From Histomonas meleagridis (Eukaryota > Parabasalia > Tritrichomonadida > Dientamoebidae): DNA of 64,000 bases. The position numbers and the translations under genes were made by a program. Positions 1 to 9,762 of this stretch are shown here, piece by piece (the first letter of the stretch is position 1; each line of letters begins with the position of its first letter). The stretch spans positions 1 through 64,000 of the forward strand of contig WSYJ01000164.1 in assembly GCA_020186115.1 (NCBI GenBank). The letters run 5' to 3'. Below the pieces are notes generated by a model. It was not told the origin of the DNA. It searched no databases and saw only the letters and a program-made list of their open reading frames with translations.

Positions 1-855
1 ACGTCAACAATGAATATATCAATGAGTCTTGTTTGATACAATCATTTATTGCAAGTAATTTATTTACAGATAATGAAATTAATATGTTAAGATCATTATT
101 TATAAATACTAGAACAGTTCCATTAGAACAAGTAAAAGATATATCTAATTTATTAAAAATTCATATTAATATTAGATATATGGCTAATAAAGGTTTTACT
201 CACAGAGATTATGGAAAAGAATTTGATAGAACTATAAAATTAATCATTATAGATAATCATTATATGTTAAATGAAAATGTTAATATATCAATTGATAGTA
301 TTAAAAATTATAGTAAAAAATAAGATTATAGAACGTCAATTTATTGGCTTGAACCCTTCGGGTGAACATGCTGATAAAACTATATCTATATATTATTTAA
401 TTGATACTATAAAACAATGTAATTTATTAAAACCTATAAATATTAATACTTATAATAAATTATGCTGGAGTTATAAAACAGTAAATAAACCTTATAACAG
501 CTACAGGCTAGTAGCCGTGCCTGATAAGAAGAATATACCAAAATGCGTCAAAAGAATGAAACACGGCAAAAAGTTATTTGGTTATGAATTAGATGATGAT
601 AAAAAAATAAAATACAGAATAAATGAATTACAACATTTAATAGATATAAATATAACTAAAAATTTACCCCATAAAATAGATGTTGTCAAATACTATAGAT
701 ATAGTGATTTAATGTTGAAAATAATGTATGAATATGGGTGTTTTGATGGTGTATATGAGTTATCAGGTAATATAGCTAATAAAATACGTAATGAATGTAT
801 ATTTCCTAAAATAATATGGCAACAAATACATTTAACTGGGAAATATTATTATATA
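1..855 (+). pseudogene. Truncated virus-type (Maverick/Polinton-like) DNA polymerase B N-terminal region, broken
   Basis: The frame is open at the left window edge, so the gene starts outside. A first frame runs to the stop at 323 and a second frame from about 271 carries on, so an A-rich run near 311-322 holds a one-base frameshift. Residues such as 'NKLCWSYKTVNKPY', 'FGYELDDDKKIKYRINELQ' and 'GCFDGVYELSGNIANKIRN' recall the N-terminal part of organellar/viral type B polymerases carried by trichomonad Mavericks; this is from memory of the family and is not proven. The frame ends in 'KYYYI' exactly where a mariner-like terminus begins (TA at 854-855), so the polymerase core is missing. It could instead be another virus-derived gene. 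Confidence 0.42.
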
Positions 856-1976
856 GGGTGGCCGATAAGTAACCGGAATTTTGATGTGTGTTGAATTTCG
901 AAAAAAGTATATAAATAAAAAATTATTGTTTATTGAATGTAGTTTCCATTATTAGCGACACAGGCTTCAAGTCGACGTATTAATTCAAAAAACAAAGATT
1001 TATAAAAATCTTCACTTTTTGAGGCGAAAAATTTTTTAATGGCTTCTGTTAGATCATCTTCTGTTTCAAATTCATTTCCAGCAAAAGAATTCTTCATAGT
1101 TCCGAACAGGCCAAAATCGCATATAGCTAGATCGGGTGAATATGGGGGATGAGACAGAATAATGAGGCCCGAATGTCTGAGAGATGCTCCTTTAACGGTC
1201 TTCGCCGAATGACAGGGTGCATTATCGTAGTGCACCAGGAGCTTGTGTTTCATATTTCTTGATTTCTTCATAAGTTCAGAACCTTCGATATTCATTAAAA
1301 TGTAATTTATAAAATAATTGGCGTCAATTTTAACGTGTGTTGGTTTGACGTCGATTAATTGTACCCCCTTTCCATTGACAAAAATTGTAAACATCGTCTT
1401 TTTTGAAAAATTGGTTTCTTCAACCCTTTCTTCTAGATCATCTACATCAACTACCCACTTACTTTTATATTGGTAGCGATATATGAACAATGACTCATCC
1501 CCTGTTAATAAGAATTCGAAGCCTGTTGCTTCTTCTTGTTTAATAATTGGGATAAGAATCTTCGCCAATTTTACTCTGCAACTTTTTTGTTCGGGGGTCA
1601 AAAAGTGCGGAACCCATCGAAGATTCATACATTTATATCCCCATGTTTTAGTAAGATGCCTTCTTATTGTATCAGGTGATACATTTAACTCAAGTGCAAT
1701 CTTACGAGATGAGGAGAATGGCACCTTTTTGAGATGATCCTGGATTGAGACGCTTAATTGTTCGTCTACCGGTCTTCCTTCCTTAGGCAGATTATTTAAA
1801 TCTTCTCTGCCCATCTTTATCTCTTTAACCCAAAAATACACTTGGGTTTTTGAGAGGGCTTCGTCCCTATATACATCTTTGAGTTCCTTGACTATATCAA
1901 GAATCCTCATGTTTTTGCGTAGAAGATACATGATGACGTACCTTTGTTCGATCTGCTTAACGTACAATTTTTAACG
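856..1976 (-). mobile_element. Mariner-family transposon, one end recognisable
   Basis: The left boundary lies directly after a TA dinucleotide. It begins GGGTGGCCGATAAGTAACCG, which resembles known mariner inverted termini (the TGGCYGATAAGT core). The transposase lies inside on the minus strand. No inverted copy of this terminus is visible near 1930-2060; instead the sequence passes at about 1970-1980 into a pogo/Tc5-like transposase fragment. The right terminus therefore seems lost, and the copy is probably immobile although its transposase frame is open. Confidence 0.65.
930..1931 (-). CDS. Mariner transposase (DDD type)
   Basis: Cut-and-paste transposase acting on TA sites. The first ATG is at 1931 and gives 333 residues; the frame is open to about 1970 with no upstream ATG, so a few N-terminal residues may be lost. 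An N-terminal helix-turn-helix region ('EQRYVIMYLLRKNM', 'ALSKTQVYFWVKEIKMGRE') is followed by a GRPVDE linker and the DDD catalytic domain: 'LLTGDESLF' (first Asp), 'LVHYDNAPCHS' (second), 'YSPDLAICDFGLF' (third). I count 35 residues between the second and third Asp, one more than the usual mariner DD34D. The frame has no internal stop, which suggests a fairly recent copy. Confidence 0.9.
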   Translation of the reverse strand: MYLLRKNMRILDIVKELKDVYRDEALSKTQVYFWVKEIKMGREDLNNLPKEGRPVDEQLSVSIQDHLKKVPFSSSRKIALELNVSPDTIRRHLTKTWGYKCMNLRWVPHFLTPEQKSCRVKLAKILIPIIKQEEATGFEFLLTGDESLFIYRYQYKSKWVVDVDDLEERVEETNFSKKTMFTIFVNGKGVQLIDVKPTHVKIDANYFINYILMNIEGSELMKKSRNMKHKLLVHYDNAPCHSAKTVKGASLRHSGLIILSHPPYSPDLAICDFGLFGTMKNSFAGNEFETEDDLTEAIKKFFASKSEDFYKSLFFELIRRLEACVANNGNYIQ

Positions 1977-2582
1977 TACAGTGGCCGTTTTTCGATTTTT
2001 CAGAATCCATTGATTCTGGGTCGACATAGGTGCGGGAAGCTACGGAATCATTCCATAGCCCAGTTTCATCCATCATGAAAATTCGTGATTCAGGAATATT
2101 ATGTTAACATATCCGGTTACAGTTTCCCTGAACGTTTTCACTTCTTCTAATGTTTCTCTCACCTCTTTTTGGTTGCGTTCTTGGGTCCTCCTACTTGGCC
2201 AACCATTGTCCTTCCAGAATTTGCTTATGAATCCATTAGATGCATTTGGAACTCTTCCTTCTGTTACTTCTTTGATTGCCTGACAGGTCCACTCAATTGA
2301 CACTTCTAGATGTTGATTACGTCTTTCCTTTGGTAACATGATGAGTCTTTCTTTTTCTTCTGATAAGATTAAACACCCTCTTCGAAAATGCACTTGCCTT
2401 TGGGATTGTGCTCGAATGGACATATCTTCATGCATCCATCTGTACATGGTAGTTTTTGAAACGGGGGATGAAATGCTTAATTCGTCCCATGTCATTCCTT
2501 TTGAACGCGCTTCTGATATTTGGTTCTTGATTGATTCTTTCCCTTCAAACTTGATGAATGAAGCTTTGATGTGGAAATTCAT
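1977..2582 (-). pseudogene. Pogo/Tc5-like DDE transposase, N-terminal fragment with frameshift
   Basis: The first ATG at 2582 opens a frame ending at 2073. It has a helix-turn-helix motif ('MTWDELSISSPVSKTTMYRWM') and a CENP-B-type second DNA-binding region ('NGFISKFWKDNGWPSRRT'). Just after its end, another frame on the same strand (about 2103 to 1977) reads 'IPESRIFMMDETGLW', the usual start of a pogo/Tc5 DDE domain with its first catalytic Asp. A small indel near 2097-2103 therefore broke the gene. The rest of the catalytic domain is gone where the mariner sequence begins. Confidence 0.7.
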
Positions 2583-2807
2583 TAATGAATATTGGCGCCA
2601 ATGATAATTCAAAAATTGATAGATCTTTCAAATTCTTTCTTTCAATATTTCAATGCTTTTTCCAAATAAACATTTGAATTTCTTCAGAAATATTCCAACC
2701 TAAAATGAAATGAACTTGAAGTTTAAGTGTAGTGAAAAAAGAGGTTTTGACAATCTAACCTATCGTGAACTATCAGTAAAATAAAAAAAAATAATTAAAT
2801 AATTTCA
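2583..2807. other. Non-coding gap between transposon debris and GTPase pseudogene
   Basis: AT-rich with poly-A and poly-T tracts. I could not identify an inverted terminal repeat of the pogo-like element here. Confidence 0.4.
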
Positions 2808-5459
2808 TTATTTAATTTTTGAGATGGCCTTGGCAGAATCTTTAAGAAAACTTAACATTTCTTTTTCGAACTTTTCCTTCTCTTTCTTATTTTATCTCGA
2901 TGTTGTTTTCGCTTCATCAGATAATTCAGTAACACAATTAGATATTTCATTTTTGATATACGCTTCGATTTCAGATTTTATATTTTCTTCATTAATTTGG
3001 GAAAGAATTCCATTACATTTATTACTTAAAGTCGATTGGATATTACTTGGGAAGACGCCACTGAATTCACATGATTTACTATTTTGCATCTTAATTTTAG
3101 CGCTCATTTTCTCAATTGTTAATATAGAATTAATACTATATTTAGCATTTTGAATTTCTTGTTTTCGAGCTGTTGTTTGTTGACTTATCAAATCTGGTAA
3201 ATTAGTAAACTGTGATGAGTTTACTAAAGCGTTTAAAACTTTGTTATTTATTATTTGTTTTAACTTTTCATCAATTGGAAAAACATTTCGACTTTTATCT
3301 ATAAATGAATTTACACATCTTTCTAATAATTCATTTTGTATATCTGTTGGTATTTTATTATTTTGTATTGAGTTTTGTATGTTATTTAATTCTGTTTGTA
3401 CAACAACTTGAATGTTTTCATCGATATATTTATTTATATTTTTTTTGAGTTCATCTTTTGCAATATTATTAATATTAGATTTCAAGTTTTTAATTTCTGT
3501 TTTAATGGATTCTTTTGCGTGTTCATCGATATATTTTTCGTTGTTTATTAATGCGTTATTAATTTCGGATTCGATATTATTAATATTACTTAAATTAATG
3601 ATTTCATCTAAATTATAAATATCATTTTTACTATTAATAATATTTTCGGATTCATTTTCTTTTTGTTTTATAAGTCCAATGATATCGTTATATTTATTTT
3701 TAACATTTTCATTAAATGTTTTAATTCTTTCAGCTTTTTCTTCTGCAATTATTGTATTTAATTCACTTAAATTTTTAACTATTTTATCATTAATAATTTT
3801 TCTTATTTTCTTATTTGGCATTTCTTCCAAATATTGTAAACAATTATTATATATTTTGTCTTTTAACTTTGGAGTTATTTCATTTAATTGATTAATATTA
3901 TAACTTTTAATTTCATTTGCTAAATGTTTAACAACAGTTGAAAAAATTACTTCAATTCTTTCTTCAGATTCTTTTAGTTTTTCTTGAATATTTTTCTCGA
4001 TTTTTTCATTTACATATTGTTCAATATTATTCTTTAAGATGTTCATATGTTCGTCAATGAAATCATTAATGTTTAATTGTTCAATATCATTTAAATGAAT
4101 ATTTTTTTCTTGATAAAACTTTTGTATATATTCATCAATTTCATCTTTAATTTCAATGAAATTAATTGTGTTTAATATCTTATTCGAATCACTATCATCG
4201 ATTTTCGCTTCTAATTGATCATTTTTGTCATTAAATAATTTGAGAATTCTTTGTTTAACAAATTTAATTTGTTGATTTTTAACTGAATTATAAATGTTAT
4301 TAATTTCTTGAAATTTTTCTGAAATCGATTCAACATTTTAGCTTGATTTTTGGAGGAATATTTAATGTTTTAACTTCGGGATCAAGTGCTTTATCAAGTT
4401 TTTGGAATAACTCATTAAAAATTTCATTTTCATTAAGTTTAGGTAACTCAACATTTAATCCTTTGTTAAGTTTATCTTGAATATCAGAAATTAATTTTTG
4501 CAAATCTTTGATTTTTTCATTAATAATTTGATCAACTATTTGTGAACATTTTGTTTCGACGCCTTTTTGTAATTCTTGGCGATATAACTCTGCAACGATT
4601 TGTGTAATTTGTTGTTCTTCAGTTAGATTAGCTAATTGCTGAAACATTTGAACTGAATCTTCGGCTTCTAGTATAAAATCTTTTTGCGATACTTCGATAT
4701 GCTGTATTACATGTTGAGCAAATATTTTAAATCCTTCATTAAAAATAGCATCTTGTTCATATGGACTTTTGTTAATGTTATATTAAGAAAGTGGAATTGC
4801 TTCGTTGATTCCAAGATCTTGGAATTTGAGCTTTTTTTTAATTATTTTTTTCATGCATTTGTTTTGGAATTTATCAAATTCAGAAGGTTTATACCCAGAA
4901 AGGTTTGATATTAAAGAAATCAAGTGCGTCCGTACTTTGTCGGCGGGTAAACCTTTGCGAATCCGATTTACAATATCAATTATTTCTTTAATCGTTGTTG
5001 CAGAATCAATAGTAACATTCTCAGGAAACATTGAAATGAGGACATTGCTAATAGAGGCATATGGTGCAATAAGTTGGAAAATAAGATGTCGATTAACTTC
5101 AGTATTTCGAGAACCTGACATAAAACCATCACTACCTTCGGTATCAATGAAAAAAATTTGTGTTTCATCGCCTTCTACGCTTTCTTTTCCAAATCTTTTC
5201 CGAAAATCATTATAAGAAATTGGTCCATACATAAAGGCACCTTTTGTGCTTTCGACCACTCCATTTCCTGTTATAGTTCTTTTGTCTCTTGTAAGTAATT
5301 TTATAGTTGTTGATTTTCCATTTTGATATGAACCAAAAATAGTAACAAAAACAACTGGTTTTTTTTTGCCTTCATTACAGCTGCATAAAAGACTTCAGGA
5401 ATTACTTCAAATTTTATTGTTTATCCGTTCTCGTCTTTAATTTCTCTTGTTGTCTCCAT
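2808..5459 (-). pseudogene. Large GTPase (GBP/atlastin-like G domain) with long coiled-coil tail, decayed
   Basis: A single ancestral gene of about 880 codons can be followed across several frames. From an ATG at 5459, 12 codons lead to an in-frame TAA. The same frame then reads to a nine-A run near 5369-5377, where it shifts into a P-loop ('FGSYQNGKSTT', the GxxxxGKST form) and, within 4783-5259, 'FFIDTEGSDGF', the DxxG motif in the DTEG form typical of dynamin-like/GBP GTPases. A TAA at 4783-4785 is followed in frame by 45 further codons joining the 4330-4647 frame. A one-base shift near 4332 leads into a Lys/Glu/Asn/Ile-rich coiled coil ending at a TAA at 2892-2894, after which 27 more codons continue in frame to 2808. 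Probably once a membrane-remodelling or host-response-type GTPase; the exact subfamily is uncertain. Confidence 0.75.
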
Positions 5460-6570
5460 GGAGTTAACTTTTTAGAACGGTTCCTATTTACTAAACGGTC
5501 GTTTGACACCAAATAGAATAAAATTATCTTGTTGTTCTCATTATTTTAATTATATCATTTTACATGTTCAAGCGGTTCAAAGTCAAATTTGAATGAGTGG
5601 ACGTATAAAAATCACTCAATCAGCTCGTATCGTTCTCAAAAACAATTTTAGAATAAAGCTTGCTCAAGAAACCGTGGTATTGAATCATATTCGGAAAAAT
5701 AGAGAAATTAACATCATTACATAGAATGTCAAATAAGTTGAAGACTGTAATATATTTAAAATTCGAAAGCACATAAGTAATGTGATATAAAGAAAATGAT
5801 AAAAGTATCTCAAGTCAATATTTCGAAGATAATTCGCAAATTAAATTTGTATAGATATTTACTCAATAAAATTGAACATTTCGCTAAAATGCAAAAATTA
5901 AATAAAAGAACATAAAATACATCAAATAAATTCAATGATCAAGAATTGTTTATATCAAAAAAAATATATAGTTTGCATCAAGATATTTCAAGGATGAATT
6001 AATACAGAAACTATTTCATTGATCATAAATTATTAAACAGGTTAAATAAGTACATCATCAAGATGTTACGTAAATTATCATATCATTCATTTTTTCAATG
6101 AATTCATAAATTTAAGAAAATCAAGATTTCATATAATTATTTGGAATATAAAACAAATCACGATTCTATGATATAATTTCAATATTTCTATTTCTTAACA
6201 ACCCAAGAATCATTTAAATTAACTGTTTACAAATTACAATGATAGAAACAAACAAACAACGTATCTCATCGAATAAAAGGTAAAAATTTGATAATATTTA
6301 CCGTCATTCAAATTCGTTCCTATCGTCACTTATCGTTGTTGTTATCGTTCAACATAAACCATGCAAATGTCGATTAATGTCACTTTTTGGAATGAAAGAA
6401 TAAATTTATCTCGTGCTAATCATAATATAATTCTTAGTTTTTTATTAATCAAATATACAACTATGTATATATATTATATATCCATAATATCAAGATCGTA
6501 GGATGATCGCTATATACGATGGGTGGAAATCGCAAGTCGAGTTTAATATATAGTATCAATTGAATCATAT
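5460..6570. other. Long AT-rich intergenic stretch
   Basis: No open frame of note and no RNA gene that I can recognise. At 5491-5500 there is CTAAACGGTC, a Myb-like motif lying just upstream of the GTPase pseudogene ATG, with AACGGTTC nearby at 5476-5483. A slightly less AT-rich patch around 6500-6545 has no identified role. Confidence 0.5.
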
Positions 6571-7006
6571 TATTTCATACAGCACTTATAAAAGCAATTG
6601 AAAATGGTCATCTTGGTGTAATTAAAGTGCTTCTTTCACGAAAAGATATTAATATAAAAAGTGTTGATATTGATTTATTCTATTTAAAGTTTATTTATGT
6701 GATTTTATATTTCAAAGTAATATTTGGAAATTATACAAATTATTTAACTCAGCACTTATGATTGCAGCTAGAACAGGTCAAGTAGATGCCATTAAATTGC
6801 TTCTTAAACAAAAAGGAATTAATGTAAATTCTAAAAATATTTAAATTTTTTAGTTAAAGATTATTTTAATTATTTAAAATTTTTAAATAATATTTGGAAA
6901 TTATTTGAATCATTTAAAACAACGCTAATTTTCGCATGTAAAAAAGGACACACAGAAATCGTTAAGGTACTTCTTGAAAGTAAAGGTATTTTATATTAAA
7001 ATTTAT
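6571..7006 (+). pseudogene. Ankyrin-repeat remnant upstream of BspA gene A
   Basis: Three ankyrin-type units can be read: near 6580 'TALIKAIENGHLGVIKVLL', near 6755 'ALMIAARTGQVDAIKLLLKQ', and near 6925 'TLIFACKKGHTEIVKVLLES'. They lie in different frames, separated by conserved AT-rich spacers of about 75 nt containing AATATTTGGAAATTAT, and stops interrupt them. The last two units and everything down to the BspA gene recur almost identically at about 52.8-53.18 kb. Confidence 0.7.
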
Positions 7007-7156
7007 TTTCATTTTGAAGATATTTATTTTCTTTTACCAGTAATTTCTTTTTTGAAATGAAATTTTTGATATAATTTATGAAAGAAAGTATTTGTCTTAA
7101 ACTTTAGAATCATAATTTTAGTTTTATGTCTTATTTTTTGAACTCAGAAACCATTT

Positions 7157-7173
7157 TCATTATTGTTTTCATA
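7157..7173 (+). promoter_or_regulatory. Possible initiator (Inr) upstream of BspA gene A
   Basis: TCATTATTG at 7157 and TCATA at 7169 lie 9-25 nt before the ATG at 7182. Both fit the trichomonad initiator pattern TCA-Py-(T/A). The same bases precede gene C at 53 kb. The motif is short and AT-rich, so the call is weak. Confidence 0.35.
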
Positions 7174-7181
7174 GGAAAGGA

Positions 7182-8570
7182 ATGATTGTTCAGATATTTT
7201 GCTTTCTAATTATACCCACATTTGGAATATTTGATAATACAACAAAAACACTTACAATAAAAACTTCAGATGATTTTACAAATACAACACTCTATAAAAA
7301 TGAAACATTATTTTTGATTATTGCTGATAATATTACTTCAATACCGCCTGGTGTATTTAGTGGGTGGATGAAACTTGCATCTGCTAAAATTGGAAATTCA
7401 GTTTCTCTAATTGGTAATAAGACATTTTATAATTGCAAAAATTTAACAAATGTTACCTTTGGCCAAAATGTTAATACGGTTGGTGAAGGTGCATTTCATA
7501 ACTGCACTAAATTATCAAAAGTTATTTTAAATGAAAAATTGATTAAAATTTCTCAACATTCATTTGCTGAATGCTCAGCACTTGAAACCATTAATTTACC
7601 AAATTCGCTATATACCATTGAAGAATTTGCATTTTATAATTGTGAAAATTTGTCTGAAGTAATTTTTGGAGAAAATCTAACATCAATTAGCAATTTTTCA
7701 TTTTATGAATGCGTTCTACTTGCAAGAATTAAATTTCCTAAATCACTGTCTATAATAGGAGATAAAGCATTTTCTCGTTGCCTTAACTTAAAAGAAGTAA
7801 TTTTTAACGAAAATCTGATTAGTATTGGTGGGGAATCATTTGCTGAATCTTCACTTGAACGAATTAAATTACCAAATTCACTCTCTACAATTAAAATGCT
7901 TGCTTTTTATCTATGTTTAAAATTATCAGATGTTATTTTTGGAAATAACATAACTACAATTGAGCACGATGCATTTGCCTATTGTATTTCTCTTAAAAGT
8001 ATCGAAATTCCAAATTCATTAACTACTATCAGTTCATATCTTTTTGAGGGTTGTTCTAATTTATCAGTTGTTATTATAGGTGAAAATGTGGTTTCAATTG
8101 AGAAACTAGCATTTTATGAATGTACATCTCTATATTGTGTTTATTATTATGGCCACTCACAACCTAATATTAGTAATTATGCATTTGCTAATTGTCCTGT
8201 CAAATGTGTAATGACATTAGATTCATATAATTCAACAAAATTTGGTGTATTTAATGTATCAAAAGGAACAACAATCGAAAATTGTAATCCATGGCCAACA
8301 CATACATTTACACAATCAAACTCATTTACACAATCAAACTCATTTACACAATCTAACTCAAATACACAATCTAACTCAAATACACGATCGAATGCATTTA
8401 CAACAGCAAATGCATCTTCTGTATCATATACAAATTCTAACATATATTCTAACTCAATCACGAACTCAAATATTACATCAAATTCATTTCCATTAAGATC
8501 TACTTCAAAAACTGTTACACTTGCTTTTGGTGCAAGTATTTTTTCTTTGCTAATATTATTTTTGTTTTAA
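7182..8570 (+). CDS. BspA-like LRR_5 surface protein, copy A
   Basis: A 462-residue type I membrane protein. It has an N-terminal hydrophobic signal ('MIVQIFCFLIIPTFGIF'), then a long run of LRR_5 (BspA/TpLRR) repeats of about 23 residues with the pattern 'aFynCknLtevifgenltsI', covering roughly residues 60-340. After this come a Thr/Ser/Asn-rich stalk with four TQSN hexapeptides plus one TRSN, and a C-terminal transmembrane segment ('TVTLAFGASIFSLLILFLF') with almost no cytoplasmic tail. In trichomonads this family is large, surface-exposed and proposed to act in adhesion. Copies B (15.5-16.8 kb) and C (53.2-54.5 kb) are close paralogues. Confidence 0.92.
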   Translation: MIVQIFCFLIIPTFGIFDNTTKTLTIKTSDDFTNTTLYKNETLFLIIADNITSIPPGVFSGWMKLASAKIGNSVSLIGNKTFYNCKNLTNVTFGQNVNTVGEGAFHNCTKLSKVILNEKLIKISQHSFAECSALETINLPNSLYTIEEFAFYNCENLSEVIFGENLTSISNFSFYECVLLARIKFPKSLSIIGDKAFSRCLNLKEVIFNENLISIGGESFAESSLERIKLPNSLSTIKMLAFYLCLKLSDVIFGNNITTIEHDAFAYCISLKSIEIPNSLTTISSYLFEGCSNLSVVIIGENVVSIEKLAFYECTSLYCVYYYGHSQPNISNYAFANCPVKCVMTLDSYNSTKFGVFNVSKGTTIENCNPWPTHTFTQSNSFTQSNSFTQSNSNTQSNSNTRSNAFTTANASSVSYTNSNIYSNSITNSNITSNSFPLRSTSKTVTLAFGASIFSLLILFLF

Positions 8571-8877
8571 ATATCATTTTTGTTTTTATATTCTAAAAAC
8601 AATAACAGTAATCAATATCATTTCTATAACATAAATAAATTGAATTACAACACTAAATCTTTTTCAAGTTTTTTGAAATTATCTCTTTATATAAAACTTA
8701 AATCTTTTTTTTTGAGAAAATTTAATTAACAATAATAAGAATAATAATAATTTGCAATTCATCAAGAAAGAAAAATGATTGAATTTATCTATATAGGGTA
8801 TAAAAACACCAATAAAAAGTTTATCAAAATGCTTTAGTCAAACTCGACCGTTTAGAAGTTTAAAATAAAAAATTATT
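8571..8877. other. Intergenic, tail-to-tail 3' regions
   Basis: AT-rich 3' flanks of two convergent genes. A CCGTTTAGA motif lies at 8848-8856. It differs from the 3' flank of copy C, so the A/C similarity ends near the stop codon. Confidence 0.5.
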
Positions 8878-9588
8878 TTACTTTTTGTGAGGAGGTATGT
8901 ATTTGCCTCCTTTATTTTCTTCTTGTGTTTTTTCTTGGGGAATTGATGCTTGCGTTTTGGTACCAAATGTAAAGGAGATCTCTTGTTTGGGTTGAAAACC
9001 AAATGGTTTTCGGCCATAACTATCTCTGCTGTAATTATCTCTATAATTGTCTCTTGAGTAATTGTCTCTGCTATAATTATCCCTACGGTTATCAGACCTA
9101 TTATATCCATAATCATCATCATGTTGTCGAGGAACAGGATATTCATCAGCTTCACTATATTCACCTATTAATATGGTTATATTATTTCTGTATGTAGTCT
9201 TGTTCTTCTTAAGTGCAGCAAGTAAATCTCCTTTATCTTGAAATTCAATAATGAAGTATCCTGGGAATGTTTCAACCGATTTAAGGTTAAGGTCACTAAA
9301 TATGCGTTTTACATCACTTTCTTCGATTTGTGTATTTCCTGTTGTTGCAAGAATACCTAAAACTCGATTTGATTTAACAATTTTAGGGCGACTTTCATGT
9401 GAGTTAAACTCTGTGCTTGTTGTTCTTCTTGGTCCTGTTTGTGGAGTTGAAGAATTCAAAAATTGATTTAAAGCATCTTGGCTTTTCTTGTTTTTATTTG
9501 CCTTAGATTTTCCCTTATCTTTCTTCTTTTTATTCATGTTTGCTTGTGCCATTTTCATTAGAGCTTCAGCACCTTTTTTTTCAGACAT
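8878..9588 (-). CDS. RRM-like, RDNYSR-repeat putative RNA-binding protein
   Basis: A 236-residue basic protein starting at a clear ATG (9588). A Lys-rich N-terminus (residues 1-45) is followed by an RRM-like region (about 75-145: 'RVLGILATTGN', 'ESDVKRIFSDLNLKSVETFPGYFIIEFQD'). Next come tandem 'RDNYSRDNYSRD' repeats (about 165-190), resembling RGG/RY-type low-complexity RNA-binding tails. It ends 'GGKYIPPHKK', close to the GKYVPPH motif found in DDX3/Ded1-type translation factors. The inferred role is mRNA binding or translation; the orthologue is not identified. It is divergent from the U1-C gene, with 174 bp between the start codons, and its stop is in TAAA context. Confidence 0.7.
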   Translation of the reverse strand: MSEKKGAEALMKMAQANMNKKKKDKGKSKANKNKKSQDALNQFLNSSTPQTGPRRTTSTEFNSHESRPKIVKSNRVLGILATTGNTQIEESDVKRIFSDLNLKSVETFPGYFIIEFQDKGDLLAALKKNKTTYRNNITILIGEYSEADEYPVPRQHDDDYGYNRSDNRRDNYSRDNYSRDNYRDNYSRDSYGRKPFGFQPKQEISFTFGTKTQASIPQEKTQEENKGGKYIPPHKK

Positions 9589-9670
9589 CTCTTATGTTTG
9601 GATGGCCAATGTTGAGTCAATTTTTCGGGCACTCCATTTGATTTAGAAAACTAATTTGTGAATTTCATTA

Positions 9671-9684
9671 CGGCCGTTAATATG
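9671..9684. promoter_or_regulatory. Myb-like promoter element in divergent RRM/U1-C promoter
   Basis: CGGCCGTTAATATG; its reverse complement contains TAACGG, the canonical Myb recognition core. The identical 14-mer lies in the dynein/bromodomain divergent promoter at 38065-38078. A second element, TCTAAACGGTT, lies at 9715-9725. Confidence 0.5.
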
Positions 9685-9762
9685 TTTGGGGTGGGACAAA
9701 TCCAAATGAAATGGTCTAAACGGTTTTCAATTTTACTAACAATTATTTGAGCTTTATAAAAA

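Noticed and set aside
345-372. tRNA-like T-arm (AACCCTTCGGGT hairpin)
   Set aside because: No cloverleaf can be built around it and it lies within the polymerase-like frame; it is just a short UUCG-type hairpin.
1956-1980. Right terminus of the mariner formed by TACGTTAA repeats
   Set aside because: It does not match the left terminus. The similarity to an A/T-rich stretch at 913-930 is too weak, and the true left end at 856 is a much better mariner terminus.
2808-5459. TAA reassigned to an amino acid
   Set aside because: Intact genes here end at TAA and have no internal TAA. The relic also carries frameshifts, so decay explains the stops better.
8177-8461. Antisense ORF in BspA copy A, and the similar one at 54072-54350
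   Set aside because: Shadows of the stalk repeats and C-terminal region on the opposite strand.
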